From an uncultured Marinoscillum sp. (GTDB taxonomy: Bacteria; Bacteroidota; Bacteroidia; Cytophagales; MED-G16), in assembly GCA_902633975.1 (NCBI GenBank), contig CACPHX010000002.1, forward strand, positions 1 to 64,000: a stretch of DNA of 64,000 nt. The letters are read 5' to 3'. Under the pieces are notes generated by a model. It did not search any database. It saw only the letters and a program-made list of their open reading frames with translations, and was not told the DNA's origin. Made by a program: the position numbers and the translations under genes. Shown in pieces: positions 9,123 to 18,016 of this stretch (within the stretch, counting starts at the first letter, position 1; every line of letters begins with the position of its first letter).

Positions 9123-10090
9123 TATTTTGATATAATATTAGAAATCTCAATTAAAGATAAATCTACATTCTTTTTCTTTGAAATTACATCATCTAAATTT
9201 ATTAAAATAGGTTTCTGATTTTTAATCCCAATCATTTTATTTGTTTTACCTTTTATGATTTGATTAATTGATTCATAACCTAGGATTGAAGCAAGTATTC
9301 TATCGGAGGGCGATGGTATACCACCTCTTTGAATATGTCCTAAAATTGAAAATCTAACATTACTATTTGATATACTATCTTTTATTTTTTGAGAAAATTC
9401 ATTAAGTGAACCAAACTTACAGCCCTCAGCATAAACTATTATTACTGATTTTTTTTTGTTGTTAATTTTTTTAAGTTTATTAATAACATCTGTCATCGAA
9501 TTTTTATTTTCAGGAATTAATATTAATTCTGCACCTGAGGCAACTCCTGATTCCAGTGCTAAATATCCAGATTCTCTTCCCATTACTTCGACAATAAAAA
9601 TCCTTTCGTGAGATGCTGCAGTATCTCTTATTTTGTCGATAGAATTTACGATTGTCTCTCTTGCCGTAGCAAATCCAATTGAGTAGTCAGTGCCATAAAC
9701 ATCATTGTCAATTGTACATGGAATCCCAATTATATTGAATTTAAATTCATCACCAAATATTTTAGCACCGGTAAGAGATCCATCTCCTCCTAATACAATC
9801 ATTCCATCAATATTATTCATTTTAAGATTTTGATATGCTTTTTTTCTACCTTTTTTCGAAAAAAACTCTTCTGATCTTGCGCTCTTTAAAATTGTACCTC
9901 CAATGTGAATTGTATTACTAACTTCTTCTGGTAATAAAATTTTTATATTATTTTTAATCAATCCGTTATAACCGTATTGAATTCCAAATGTATTAATATT
10001 TTTATGATTTGCAGATCTTACAATTGCTCTTATACATGCATTCATTCCAGGAGAATCACCACCTGATGTGAGAACAGCCAAATTTTTCAT
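9119..10090 (-). CDS. pfkA: ATP-dependent 6-phosphofructokinase
   Basis: A 323-residue enzyme phosphorylating fructose 6-phosphate in glycolysis. It has TSGGDSPGMNACIRA at the start, GGDGSLTGA for ATP binding, and the catalytic segment CTIDNDVYGTDYSIGFATA. The GGDGS glycine form is typical of ATP-dependent enzymes. The ATG at 10090 (MKNLAVLTSGGDSPG) is preferred over an upstream in-frame ATG at 10138, because the additional 16 residues do not match the family and would overlap the divergent glycosyltransferase control region. The gene is complete. Confidence 0.95.
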   Translation of the reverse strand: MKNLAVLTSGGDSPGMNACIRAIVRSANHKNINTFGIQYGYNGLIKNNIKILLPEEVSNTIHIGGTILKSARSEEFFSKKGRKKAYQNLKMNNIDGMIVLGGDGSLTGAKIFGDEFKFNIIGIPCTIDNDVYGTDYSIGFATARETIVNSIDKIRDTAASHERIFIVEVMGRESGYLALESGVASGAELILIPENKNSMTDVINKLKKINNKKKSVIIVYAEGCKFGSLNEFSQKIKDSISNSNVRFSILGHIQRGGIPSPSDRILASILGYESINQIIKGKTNKMIGIKNQKPILINLDDVISKKKNVDLSLIEISNIISKY

Positions 10091-10142
10091 AATTATAAAA
10101 TTAAATAATAAACTTATAAATTTGTTTTTTTTCAACAAGTAT

Positions 10143-11393
10143 ATGTTTAAAAAATCCGTTGGAATATTGGTATATTATTGGCCTCCTTGTGGAGGATCGG
10201 GTGTTCAGAGATGGTTAAGATTTTCTAACAATCTTTGTGAACTAGGATGGGATGTACACGTATTTACATTTGATAATCCTCAATCTCCAATAAAAGATAA
10301 AAGTTTGTTGAAGTTAATTAATCCAAAAATCAAAATATCCAAAATTAAAGGTTTTGAAGTACCTCTTTTTTTAAAAAATAATTCAAAAGAGGAGAGTTAT
10401 ACATCTAAAAATTCTAGTTTGATTGAATATTTTAAAACTATAGTTAGAGAATTATTTTTTTTTCCTGATACAAGAAGGTTTCTTATACAACCATCTACAA
10501 AACATATTGTTAAGTATATTAAAAAAAATAAAATAAAATATTTAATTACATCAGGTCCACCTCATTCGATGCATTACATTGGGTATTACATAAAAAGAAA
10601 AATTCAAATTAAATGGATTACTGATTTTAGAGATCCATGGACAAATTTTTTTCAAAATAGAATTATTAATAGATTTAAATTCACTTTCAAAAGACACTTA
10701 CATTCTGAATCAAAAATCCTGAATAATTGTGATTCGGTATTTATGGCATCAAAATCCTTAAATATTTTAAGAAAAAAATCAAAAAAATATTTATATATTC
10801 CTAGTGGATTTGATGAATTTATAGAATCTAATGATCATAATAAGTTTAGAATTTTATATTCAGGATCGATGAAGTTCATTCAAAATCCAGAAAAATTATG
10901 GATTGTGTTGGAAGAGATATTAAACTCTCATATTGATTTTAAAAAATCACTTGAAGTTCTATTTATAGGAAGTATTGACAAAAAAATATTGATGTCAAAG
11001 AAATTTTTGAAAATAAAAAAATACTGTTCATTTTATCCCTATTTATCAAAAGAAAAATTAGACTACGAAATTTCTATATCTCAACTTTTGCTGGTTTCCT
11101 CTGTTAACATGCCTGAAGTAAATGATGTTATTACTGGTAAATTTTTTCATTACTTATCATCCAGAAAAAAAATTTTAGGTTTTGCAAATAAAGGCAGTGA
11201 TTTAGAAAATATAATACGTAATACAAATTCAGGTGAATGTTTTGATTATGAGACTTCTAAGGAGCTAAAAGAGTTCATTCAAAATTGTTTTAATAACTAT
11301 AGTCATAAAATATCTAATGACAGGAAGTTTTGCAAAAAATACTTGTCAAAAAGGATTACAAAGGATATTGAAAATCATTTATTATCTATCTAA
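10143..11393 (+). CDS. Glycosyltransferase, family 4-like
   Basis: A 416-residue GT-B type glycosyltransferase. The N-terminus (VGILVYYWPPCGGSGVQRW) is characteristic of a Bacteroidota group of sugar transferases in envelope polysaccharide clusters. The acceptor-binding domain is followed by a donor domain with ILYSGSM and a weakly conserved late GKFFHYLSSRKKILGF segment. The ATG at 10143 is chosen because the 25 extra upstream residues are not family-like and cover the pfkA start. It faces the flippase gene and overlaps it by 12 bases, so they are not co-transcribed but probably belong to one polysaccharide function. Donor and acceptor are unknown. Confidence 0.85.
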   Translation: MFKKSVGILVYYWPPCGGSGVQRWLRFSNNLCELGWDVHVFTFDNPQSPIKDKSLLKLINPKIKISKIKGFEVPLFLKNNSKEESYTSKNSSLIEYFKTIVRELFFFPDTRRFLIQPSTKHIVKYIKKNKIKYLITSGPPHSMHYIGYYIKRKIQIKWITDFRDPWTNFFQNRIINRFKFTFKRHLHSESKILNNCDSVFMASKSLNILRKKSKKYLYIPSGFDEFIESNDHNKFRILYSGSMKFIQNPEKLWIVLEEILNSHIDFKKSLEVLFIGSIDKKILMSKKFLKIKKYCSFYPYLSKEKLDYEISISQLLLVSSVNMPEVNDVITGKFFHYLSSRKKILGFANKGSDLENIIRNTNSGECFDYETSKELKEFIQNCFNNYSHKISNDRKFCKKYLSKRITKDIENHLLSI

Positions 11394-12860
11394 CTTAATT
11401 AAATTATAAAAAATAGAATTGAACTTTGGTGATAATTTTAACTTAATAATCAAACACAAATAAATGATTGATATAATAAATGAATTAATAATAATATCTA
11501 TAATAGGATTTTTGAAATTTGGGATAAATACCGTAAGGTTATATATTAAAATACCAATAATAGTAAGTAATAAAGTTTTGTAATTAAATGGGGAAATATC
11601 CATTTTAATTTTTAGAAAAATAAATTTAATTATATTAAATATAAGAACAGCAAATAGTGATGAGTATGCTGCACCAACCATTCCGTATTTTGGAATAAGA
11701 ATTAGATTTAATCCAATTGTGAAAATTGCCAAAATCATAATCAATAATACAGTAAACCTATAATATTTAGATAGTGATATAATTTCCGAGTTATAACTAA
11801 ACGACATAATTATTATTTTTGATAATGCAATTATCCCAACAACACTTTTACCTGAAATGAATTTTTCTGAATTTGGCATTAAATCATATATGTTATCAAG
11901 ATTAACAATTATTAAATTGAATAATAAAATACCAATCATCATCTGATTAATGCTTATTTCTCTATAATTATCTTCAATTATTTTGAAATTTTTCTTTTGA
12001 ATATTTTCTGAAATAAAAGGAAGTGATATTTGTGATATTGCCCTCCTAGGTATATCAATTATCATTCCAATGTAAAATGCCGTAGTATATATACCAGTAT
12101 CTGATAAACCTAAAATACTAGTTACCATTAGAATATCTATATTTAAAACTAGTATATTAGAGAAGTTACCTAAAAATGAAAATGAACAAAAGTTTAGAAT
12201 TTTTTTAATTGATTTTCTAATTTTTCTGATGTTTAAAACCAAAACTATCTTTTCTTTTTTTTGTGAGTAGATGATTAGAATTATTAATCCTAATAGATAA
12301 ATTAAAATTTGAAGATTTAAAAAAATATTAAAATCAATTATATTCAATGAAAAAAAAATTAAAAATATTCCAGTCAAGAACCTATTAGATACTCCATTCA
12401 CATAATTATTAAGCATTATTTCATATCGAGACTTTAGATATGCTTCAAATATGCTACTCAAACTAAAAATGACTACTAAAAAGTATAACAAATGAAAGTA
12501 TTGAAAGAGTAACTTTGAATTATCATTGATATATAACTTTATATAATCAACTGATAAGAAAATTATAGAACAAGTTATAAAACATGATAAAATAATTATC
12601 ATTAATTGAAAGGTGAAGAGTTGATTTTTTTGATCATTATTTTCTTTGAATTTTGGATAAAATTTTAAGTAAGCTGCACTAGTTCCAAAAGTTGTTAATG
12701 GAACTAACATAATTGATGCACTCAATATTTGTCTTACTAAACCTATTTGTTCAGTGGATAAGAATTTTGGAAATAATATTATTGAGTTGACAAACCCAAG
12801 AATAACACCAATATAAATTATTATTGTTGACCAAAAACTCTGTTTAAGAAGTTTACCCAT
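11382..12860 (-). CDS. Polysaccharide flippase (Wzx/MurJ-like, MATE fold)
   Basis: A 492-residue, very hydrophobic protein with about 12-14 predicted membrane segments. The opening LKQSFWSTIIIYIGVILGFVNSIILFPKFL and the segment TGIYTTAFYIGMIIDIPRRAISQ are typical of Bacteroidota polysaccharide biosynthesis export proteins (the opening is given here as sequential short motifs). It would move lipid-linked oligosaccharide across the inner membrane. The neighbouring glycosyltransferase supports this. The transported glycan is unknown. Confidence 0.85.
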   Translation of the reverse strand: MGKLLKQSFWSTIIIYIGVILGFVNSIILFPKFLSTEQIGLVRQILSASIMLVPLTTFGTSAAYLKFYPKFKENNDQKNQLFTFQLMIIILSCFITCSIIFLSVDYIKLYINDNSKLLFQYFHLLYFLVVIFSLSSIFEAYLKSRYEIMLNNYVNGVSNRFLTGIFLIFFSLNIIDFNIFLNLQILIYLLGLIILIIYSQKKEKIVLVLNIRKIRKSIKKILNFCSFSFLGNFSNILVLNIDILMVTSILGLSDTGIYTTAFYIGMIIDIPRRAISQISLPFISENIQKKNFKIIEDNYREISINQMMIGILLFNLIIVNLDNIYDLMPNSEKFISGKSVVGIIALSKIIIMSFSYNSEIISLSKYYRFTVLLIMILAIFTIGLNLILIPKYGMVGAAYSSLFAVLIFNIIKFIFLKIKMDISPFNYKTLLLTIIGILIYNLTVFIPNFKNPIIDIIINSFIISIIYLCLIIKLKLSPKFNSIFYNLIKLDR

Positions 12861-12929
12861 TATTTTATAATTTATATAAGAAAATAGATTCTGAAAAATA
12901 TGAATATAACTTTTTAAGTTTTTTAAAAT

Positions 12930-13679
12930 TTAATAGATCCATAATCTCAATGCTAGAATTAATATAATTATACAAATAATATACCTCATAGATCTTTCAG
13001 ATTTTTTAATAGACCATCGACTTGTTAACCAACCTCCCAATGAACTTCCTATTGCTAGGTTAATTCCGTATATGACATTTATTTTATTTTCGAAAAAAAA
13101 TACTAATAATGCTGAAAATGTAAATAGTAATGCTACGAAAACTTTAATACTATTTGCTTTATTTATGCTATATCCGTTAATCCCATTAAGAATTAATATC
13201 ATCAAAAATCCGACTCCAGCGTGAATAAAACCACCATATAATCCTACAAAAAAAAATAGTAAAATGGAGAGATATCGTTTATTGTTAGATAATATGTCAT
13301 CATTAATTTTTCGTTTATTTTTATAAAAAATATTAATCATAACTAATATCATTATAACTGATAAGATTTTTTTAAAAAACTCTTCAGGTACTTCAATTGC
13401 AATTTTTGCTCCTACTATTGATCCTAATATTGCTGAAAATGCTAACCAAACAGATAATTTATAATTAAATAAACCTCTCGATTTATATCCATAAACTGCA
13501 AAAAATTGACCAAAAATTAATTGAACTCTATTTGTACCATTTGCAATAGTTGGTGGTAAACCCATGAAAATTAAAATAGGTAGAGTTATGAGAGAGCCTC
13601 CTCCTGCAATTGTATTAATTGCACCAGAAGCAAGTCCAGCCATAAATAGTATCACGTATTCGTAATTTTCAAATATCAT
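12930..13679 (-). CDS. TauE/SafE family anion permease
   Basis: A 249-residue membrane protein with about eight hydrophobic segments. The family start GLASGAINTIAGGGSLITLP is clear, and a second half repeats the fold (VGLYGGFIHAGVGFLMILIL). Members export or import sulfite, sulfoacetate or other small organic anions; the substrate here cannot be read. It overlaps folK by 11 bases, and the DUF2061 gene is next upstream, so the three are probably one transcript. DUF2061 genes often lie with sulfate-assimilation genes in this phylum (from memory), which weakly favours a sulfur substrate. Confidence 0.88.
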   Translation of the reverse strand: MIFENYEYVILFMAGLASGAINTIAGGGSLITLPILIFMGLPPTIANGTNRVQLIFGQFFAVYGYKSRGLFNYKLSVWLAFSAILGSIVGAKIAIEVPEEFFKKILSVIMILVMINIFYKNKRKINDDILSNNKRYLSILLFFFVGLYGGFIHAGVGFLMILILNGINGYSINKANSIKVFVALLFTFSALLVFFFENKINVIYGINLAIGSSLGGWLTSRWSIKKSERSMRYIICIIILILALRLWIY

Positions 13680-14187
13680 TTACAATTGAATTATCTGTAC
13701 ATTCATTTAATAATTTTGAGTTAGTTTTTTGTAATGTTGGATTAATATAGTTTGGATTAATATCATTAAGTGGTTTAAGAATAAATTTTCTCTCATGAAG
13801 ATGCTTGTGCGGTATTTGTAAATCTTTTTTGTTGATAGAATCATTATTAAAATAAAGAATATCAATATCTATATTTCTCTCTCCCCATTTTTTGTTTTTT
13901 AATCTACCCATATTTTTTTCGATCTTTTTACATGCTATCAATAACGATTCTGCGTTTAATAAAGTCTCAACATATACCACCTTATTTAGGAAGAACTTTT
14001 GTTTTTTGTAGCCCCAAGGTTCAGTTTCATAAATTTTTGATGATTTATGAATTTTTCCAACAACTTTTTCTATTTCAATTTGAGACCTTGACAAATTTTG
14101 GAGTCTATCACCAATATTAGATCCAATTGAAAGATAAGAAAAATTAGTTTCCGATTTTTTGTCTGTCCCATATTCTTTCATGGACAT
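13669..14187 (-). CDS. folK: 2-amino-4-hydroxy-6-hydroxymethyldihydropteridine diphosphokinase
   Basis: A 172-residue folate-pathway enzyme. Visible motifs are SIGSNIGDRLQNL near the start, YETEPWGYKKQKFFLNKVVY, the signature WGERNIDIDILYF, and IPHKHLHERKFILKPL. It pyrophosphorylates 6-hydroxymethyl-dihydropterin before dihydropteroate synthesis. The N-terminus is about 15 residues longer than usual and overlaps DUF2061 by 44 bases; a start a few codons later is possible. folA, also in the window, acts later in the pathway. Confidence 0.93.
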   Translation of the reverse strand: MSMKEYGTDKKSETNFSYLSIGSNIGDRLQNLSRSQIEIEKVVGKIHKSSKIYETEPWGYKKQKFFLNKVVYVETLLNAESLLIACKKIEKNMGRLKNKKWGERNIDIDILYFNNDSINKKDLQIPHKHLHERKFILKPLNDINPNYINPTLQKTNSKLLNECTDNSIVNDI

Positions 14188-14557
14188 AATAAATAAATAT
14201 TTTTGTAAATACTTCAGCTATTGCAACTTTGCTACCAGTAAATGCCGAACCTGTAAAAAACCAAGCTATTAAAAATGTGTCCATTGTACCAATTACTCTA
14301 TAGGTTATTGCCTTGTACAAGCTTCTTCTTTTTGAGTGGTGGAACTGATCAGTTTGTTTCTTCCAGCCGATTCTCCATGCTCTTTCATGTAAAAAATAAA
14401 TAACTAATTTAGTCACCACCTCAAGACCTCCTACTTTCAAACCAGTTATAACATTACCTGAAAAAAACCACGTTAACAATGCAGTATCTAATGATGCAAA
14501 AACCCTCCATGTAAATGTTTTAAAAAAACTTCTTTTAAAGGTCGCTCTGATACTCAT
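14144..14557 (-). CDS. DUF2061 protein with two tandem domain copies
   Basis: A 137-residue membrane protein made of an internal duplication. Copy 1 (about 12-63) contains TFTWRVFASLDTALLTWFFS and ends YFLHERAWRI. Copy 2 (about 82-134) contains AITYRVIGTMDTFLIAWFFT and ends YYVHERIWDR. Each copy has two hydrophobic helices and closes with the HERxW signature, so four membrane segments are expected. The function is unknown. The conserved RVxxxxDT and HERxW suggest a dimer-like channel or a binding site, but this is only inference. It lies five bases after the E2 gene and overlaps folK. Confidence 0.9.
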   Translation of the reverse strand: MSIRATFKRSFFKTFTWRVFASLDTALLTWFFSGNVITGLKVGGLEVVTKLVIYFLHERAWRIGWKKQTDQFHHSKRRSLYKAITYRVIGTMDTFLIAWFFTGSAFTGSKVAIAEVFTKIFIYYVHERIWDRQKIGN

Positions 14558-14562
14558 AATAT

Positions 14563-15840
14563 TTAGCTAATATTTGATTTTAAATCAAAATTTTCAATAT
14601 TTTCAGCAACTTTTTGGGCAAATTTTCCACCTAATGCTCCATCTACTATTCTGTGGTCATATGTATGCGATAAAAATAGTCTATTTCTTACTTGAATTTC
14701 ATCCCCTTTTTTTGTTTCGATAACAGCTGGTACTTTTTTAATTGACCCTATAGCAAGTATCCCAACTTGAGGTTGGACAATTATTGGTGTACCCATCACA
14801 TTTCCAAATGATCCTACATTTGATATGGTATATGTACCACTCTCTAGATCAGTAGGTTTTAACATATTATTTCTGGCTCTAGAAATTAAATCATTCGACT
14901 CTTTAATTAAATCTATAAAATTTAGTTTATCTACATTTTTAAGAACTGGTACAATCAAATTATTATCGTTTAATGCTACAGCAATACCAATATTTATATA
15001 GTTTTTTTTAATTATCTTTTCATTGATATAAGATATATTCATCATTGGAAATTCTACAAGAGCATCTGCAACACACTTTAAAAAAATGGGATTAAATGTG
15101 ATTGGAAATTTATTTTCTTTTAAAAAAATTTCCTTAATCTCGTTTCGTGTTTTATAAATATTTGTGATGTCAGCTTCAACAAATGATGTAACATGAGGAG
15201 ATATTTTTTTAGATTCAACCATTCTAGAGGCAATAATTTTTCTTACTCTGTCTGGTTCTATAAGTTCTTCTCCCTCTTTTAACTCTATAAGAAAATCATT
15301 TTTTTCGGAAGATTCAATTTGAGGATCATTAACTAAATTTTTATCTTCTAAAAATTTTAATAAGTCATATTTGGTCACTCTATCATTCTCACCTGTTCCA
15401 TGAATTTCATTAAGTGTATCCAAACTGATATTTTCTCTACTTGCTATGTTTAGGACTAAAGGTGAATAAAATCTGTTGGATTCACTTTTGATTTTCTTAG
15501 CTTTAGTATCAGATTTTTGGTGTGCTATTTCTTTTACTTCCTCAAAATTTTTTTCTATCTCATCAATAAAATCTAATCCGTTGTTAGATGTATTTTCTTC
15601 TTCAGAATCTATAATTGCTATTGGACTTCCAACTTTAACAACTTCACCTTCCTCAGCTAGAATTTTTTCTAATGTTCCTGAACATGTGGATGGTATTTCA
15701 GTGTCTACCTTATCAGTAGCAACTTCTAAAACAGATTCATCTTCATTAATTTTATCTCCTTCTTTTTTCAGCCATTGAAGAACTGTACCTTCCATAATAC
15801 TTTCTCCCATTTTTGGCATCAACATTTCGATTTTACTCAT
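14563..15840 (-). CDS. Dihydrolipoamide acyltransferase (E2) of a 2-oxoacid dehydrogenase complex
   Basis: A 425-residue E2. An N-terminal lipoyl domain has the lipoylated lysine K44 in EVATDKVDTEIP. A peripheral-subunit-binding domain (about 110-155) contains YSPLVLNIASRENI and GENDRVTKYDLLKFL. The acyltransferase domain ends with SHTYDHRIVDGALGG, in which H396 and D400 are catalytic. The lipoyl opening MPKMGESIMEGTVLQWLKK resembles the single-lipoyl E2 of branched-chain complexes in Flavobacteria more than the pyruvate form, so it may serve branched-chain oxoacids. No E1 gene is adjacent; an E1 beta lies at 53 kb. Confidence 0.92.
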   Translation of the reverse strand: MSKIEMLMPKMGESIMEGTVLQWLKKEGDKINEDESVLEVATDKVDTEIPSTCSGTLEKILAEEGEVVKVGSPIAIIDSEEENTSNNGLDFIDEIEKNFEEVKEIAHQKSDTKAKKIKSESNRFYSPLVLNIASRENISLDTLNEIHGTGENDRVTKYDLLKFLEDKNLVNDPQIESSEKNDFLIELKEGEELIEPDRVRKIIASRMVESKKISPHVTSFVEADITNIYKTRNEIKEIFLKENKFPITFNPIFLKCVADALVEFPMMNISYINEKIIKKNYINIGIAVALNDNNLIVPVLKNVDKLNFIDLIKESNDLISRARNNMLKPTDLESGTYTISNVGSFGNVMGTPIIVQPQVGILAIGSIKKVPAVIETKKGDEIQVRNRLFLSHTYDHRIVDGALGGKFAQKVAENIENFDLKSNIS

Positions 15841-15903
15841 TTTTTAAAGTGGATTTGTAATTAAAAATTATAATTTACCTTTGTCATGAATGTTAACGAA
15901 AAC

Positions 15904-16425
15904 ATGAACTCAAGATACATATTTTTTTCATTTATTATTCTTTTTTTTTCATGTCAAGATAAGTGTAACGAGTACTTAACATACGTAAATTCGACACCAA
16001 TATATTCAAATATGGAATCTTTGAGAGATTCTGTTTATTATGATGATGAGAGAGATATTAACTCACCTGGTAAATTAAATTATAAGTCAGGTTATCTATT
16101 TATAAGTGAAACTAGTAAAGGCATTCATGTTATAGATAATAGATTAGTAAGTAATCCAAAAAAACTTGGTTTTATTAATATTCCTGGAAATTATGATATA
16201 GCGACCAAAGATGATTATCTATACGCAGATAGTTACATAGATTTGGTGATTTTTGATATTTCTGACATAAACTCTATTAAGGAAGTTAACAGGATCAAGG
16301 GATCATTTCAAAATTATTACGAGAACAGAATGCTTTTTTCTGAGAATCTGGGAATAGTAACTGGGTATAATGAAGAAGTTATAGAAGAATTTATTGAAAG
16401 TAAAGATTGTGAACTAGTATTTTAA
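15904..16425 (+). CDS. LVIVD-repeat lipoprotein (short)
   Basis: A 173-residue lipoprotein. After MNSRYIFFSFIILFFSC the lipobox cysteine is residue 17. The body contains LVIVD-type repeats, a beta-propeller-like element: LFISETSKGIHVIDNRL, LGFINIPGNYDIA, then YADSYIDLVIFDISDI. In Flavobacteria (from memory) a short lipoprotein of this type precedes a longer LVIVD lipoprotein, as here. The ATG at 15904 is preferred to one at 15886 because it gives a compact signal peptide. First gene of a three-gene operon, with two bases to the next. Probably surface-exposed; role unknown. Confidence 0.72.
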   Translation: MNSRYIFFSFIILFFSCQDKCNEYLTYVNSTPIYSNMESLRDSVYYDDERDINSPGKLNYKSGYLFISETSKGIHVIDNRLVSNPKKLGFINIPGNYDIATKDDYLYADSYIDLVIFDISDINSIKEVNRIKGSFQNYYENRMLFSENLGIVTGYNEEVIEEFIESKDCELVF

Positions 16426-16427
16426 TT

Positions 16428-17210
16428 ATGAAGATTAAGAATGTATTTATTTATTTGATTTTTTTATTATCCTGCGATAGTTCAACAGATGTCTCATTTG
16501 GTGGAAATGTTTCTGGTGATGTTCAGTTGAGCGGTGAGTCTTCAGGCACCGGAATTGGTGGTTCAATGGCTAGATTTACTATTAAAGGTGATTATTTATA
16601 TACAGTTGATTCTTATGACTTAAAAACTTTCGATATAAAGGATAAGATAAATCCAAAGATAACTTCGGAAGTGAATTTAGGGTGGGGTATTGAGACAATT
16701 TTTCCTTACGGAGAAAATCTATTTATTGGAGCTCAAAGTGGAATGCATATTTATGGTTTAGAAAATCAAGAGGAACCTGACTATATATCATCCTACGAGC
16801 ACGTTACAAGCTGTGATCCAGTAGTTGTACAGGATGATTATGCTTACGTTACTTTAAGAGGTGGAGGTGAATGTATGGGTTTTAATAATCAGCTTGATAT
16901 TGTAGATATTTCTAATCTTAATAATCCTAGGCTATTTAAGACATATGAAATGATTAACCCACATGGTCTTGGTATTGATGGAAACTGCTTATTTATATCA
17001 GAAGGAGAATATGGTATAAAAATGTATGATAAAACAGACTTGGATGACTTGAGGTTAATAAAACATTTTGATGATATTGGATCTCTTGATGTCATTCCAT
17101 TTCAGGGAGTATTAATGGTTATTGGATCAGATGGTTTTCATCAATATAATTACGATTGTGAAAATGCAGAGATGTCATACATTAGTACTATACCTATAGA
17201 TAGACTGTAA
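16428..17210 (+). CDS. LVIVD-repeat lipoprotein (long)
   Basis: A 260-residue lipoprotein with lipobox FLLSC (cysteine 16) and several LVIVD-type blades: YLYTVDSYDLKTFDIKD, LFIGAQSGMHIYGLE, QLDIVDISNLNNPRLF and LFISEGEYGIKMYD. The pattern resembles a beta-propeller protein. It keeps the segment SCDPVVVQDDYAYVTLRGGG, recognisable in Flavobacteria homologues. The neighbours are a shorter protein with the same repeat type and a barrel-like protein, all in the same direction. No enzyme motif is seen; a surface binding role is inference. Confidence 0.75.
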   Translation: MKIKNVFIYLIFLLSCDSSTDVSFGGNVSGDVQLSGESSGTGIGGSMARFTIKGDYLYTVDSYDLKTFDIKDKINPKITSEVNLGWGIETIFPYGENLFIGAQSGMHIYGLENQEEPDYISSYEHVTSCDPVVVQDDYAYVTLRGGGECMGFNNQLDIVDISNLNNPRLFKTYEMINPHGLGIDGNCLFISEGEYGIKMYDKTDLDDLRLIKHFDDIGSLDVIPFQGVLMVIGSDGFHQYNYDCENAEMSYISTIPIDRL

Positions 17211-18016
17211 TGAAAGGTATTTTTTTTTTATTGTTTATTCCTTATCTAGTTTCATCACAAAGCAACGATGTATTAAAAATCAGAGGCAAAAAACCAATAG
17301 AATTATTAAATAATGATGGATTATTTTTTCCAGGAAGATATAAGGGAAAACTTTTAGAATATTCTAAAGATGATATAAGTAACAATATTCAAGGTGGAAT
17401 TTTATTTTATATTAAAAGGAGTAAGGATACTGTAAGAATTTCATCAAATCAGAATTACAAGTTAAAATTAAATTATAATTTATCTCTTTTTTTCAGGGAA
17501 TTGAATAAAAAATCATGGAATAGACTTGAAATGGGTCTTAATTTCGGTGATGGTATGGCTTTCAGTCACATTTATCTAGCTAAAGGAATTTATAATAAAA
17601 AAGTTTTAAATTCGGGTATTGGAACGGGTATTTTAACAATTGATAGAATTAATTTTATTCCTATTTTTATAAACAGCTCGTATGATATTTTTCCTTCTAA
17701 TTCATTAGAGATATCTAGATATAAATTTTTTACATATAATAGTATCGGTTATTCTTTCGCTGAAGATTTTAGAAATGATTATATATCAGTTGGAGGTGGT
17801 CTTTATTGGAATATTGGTTTAGGAATCAAGAAATCATTGAGAAGAACTAATATCTCAGTAAAGGGAGGTTATCTTTTACAAAAATATAAATCTGAATATG
17901 ATAGGTGGTGGTGGGATATGATATTTTTTGATCCAAACCAAAATGTCTCAGACAATATAACTAGAAGGGAAGGGAACTACAAAAGATTTATCTTATCCTT
18001 CACTGTCACCTTCTAA
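17210..18016 (+). CDS. Hypothetical exported protein, beta-barrel-like
   Basis: A 268-residue protein with a cleavable signal peptide (MKGIFFLLFIPYLVSSQS). Regular alternation of polar and non-polar residues follows, with aromatic girdle-like residues, ending in FILSFTVTF. A terminal phenylalanine after a beta-strand is typical of outer-membrane barrels. I do not recognise a named family. Its ATG overlaps the stop of the LVIVD gene by one base, so it belongs to the same operon. It may be the outer-membrane partner of the two LVIVD lipoproteins (inference). Its last 24 bases overlap the convergent cinA. Confidence 0.6.
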   Translation: MKGIFFLLFIPYLVSSQSNDVLKIRGKKPIELLNNDGLFFPGRYKGKLLEYSKDDISNNIQGGILFYIKRSKDTVRISSNQNYKLKLNYNLSLFFRELNKKSWNRLEMGLNFGDGMAFSHIYLAKGIYNKKVLNSGIGTGILTIDRINFIPIFINSSYDIFPSNSLEISRYKFFTYNSIGYSFAEDFRNDYISVGGGLYWNIGLGIKKSLRRTNISVKGGYLLQKYKSEYDRWWWDMIFFDPNQNVSDNITRREGNYKRFILSFTVTF

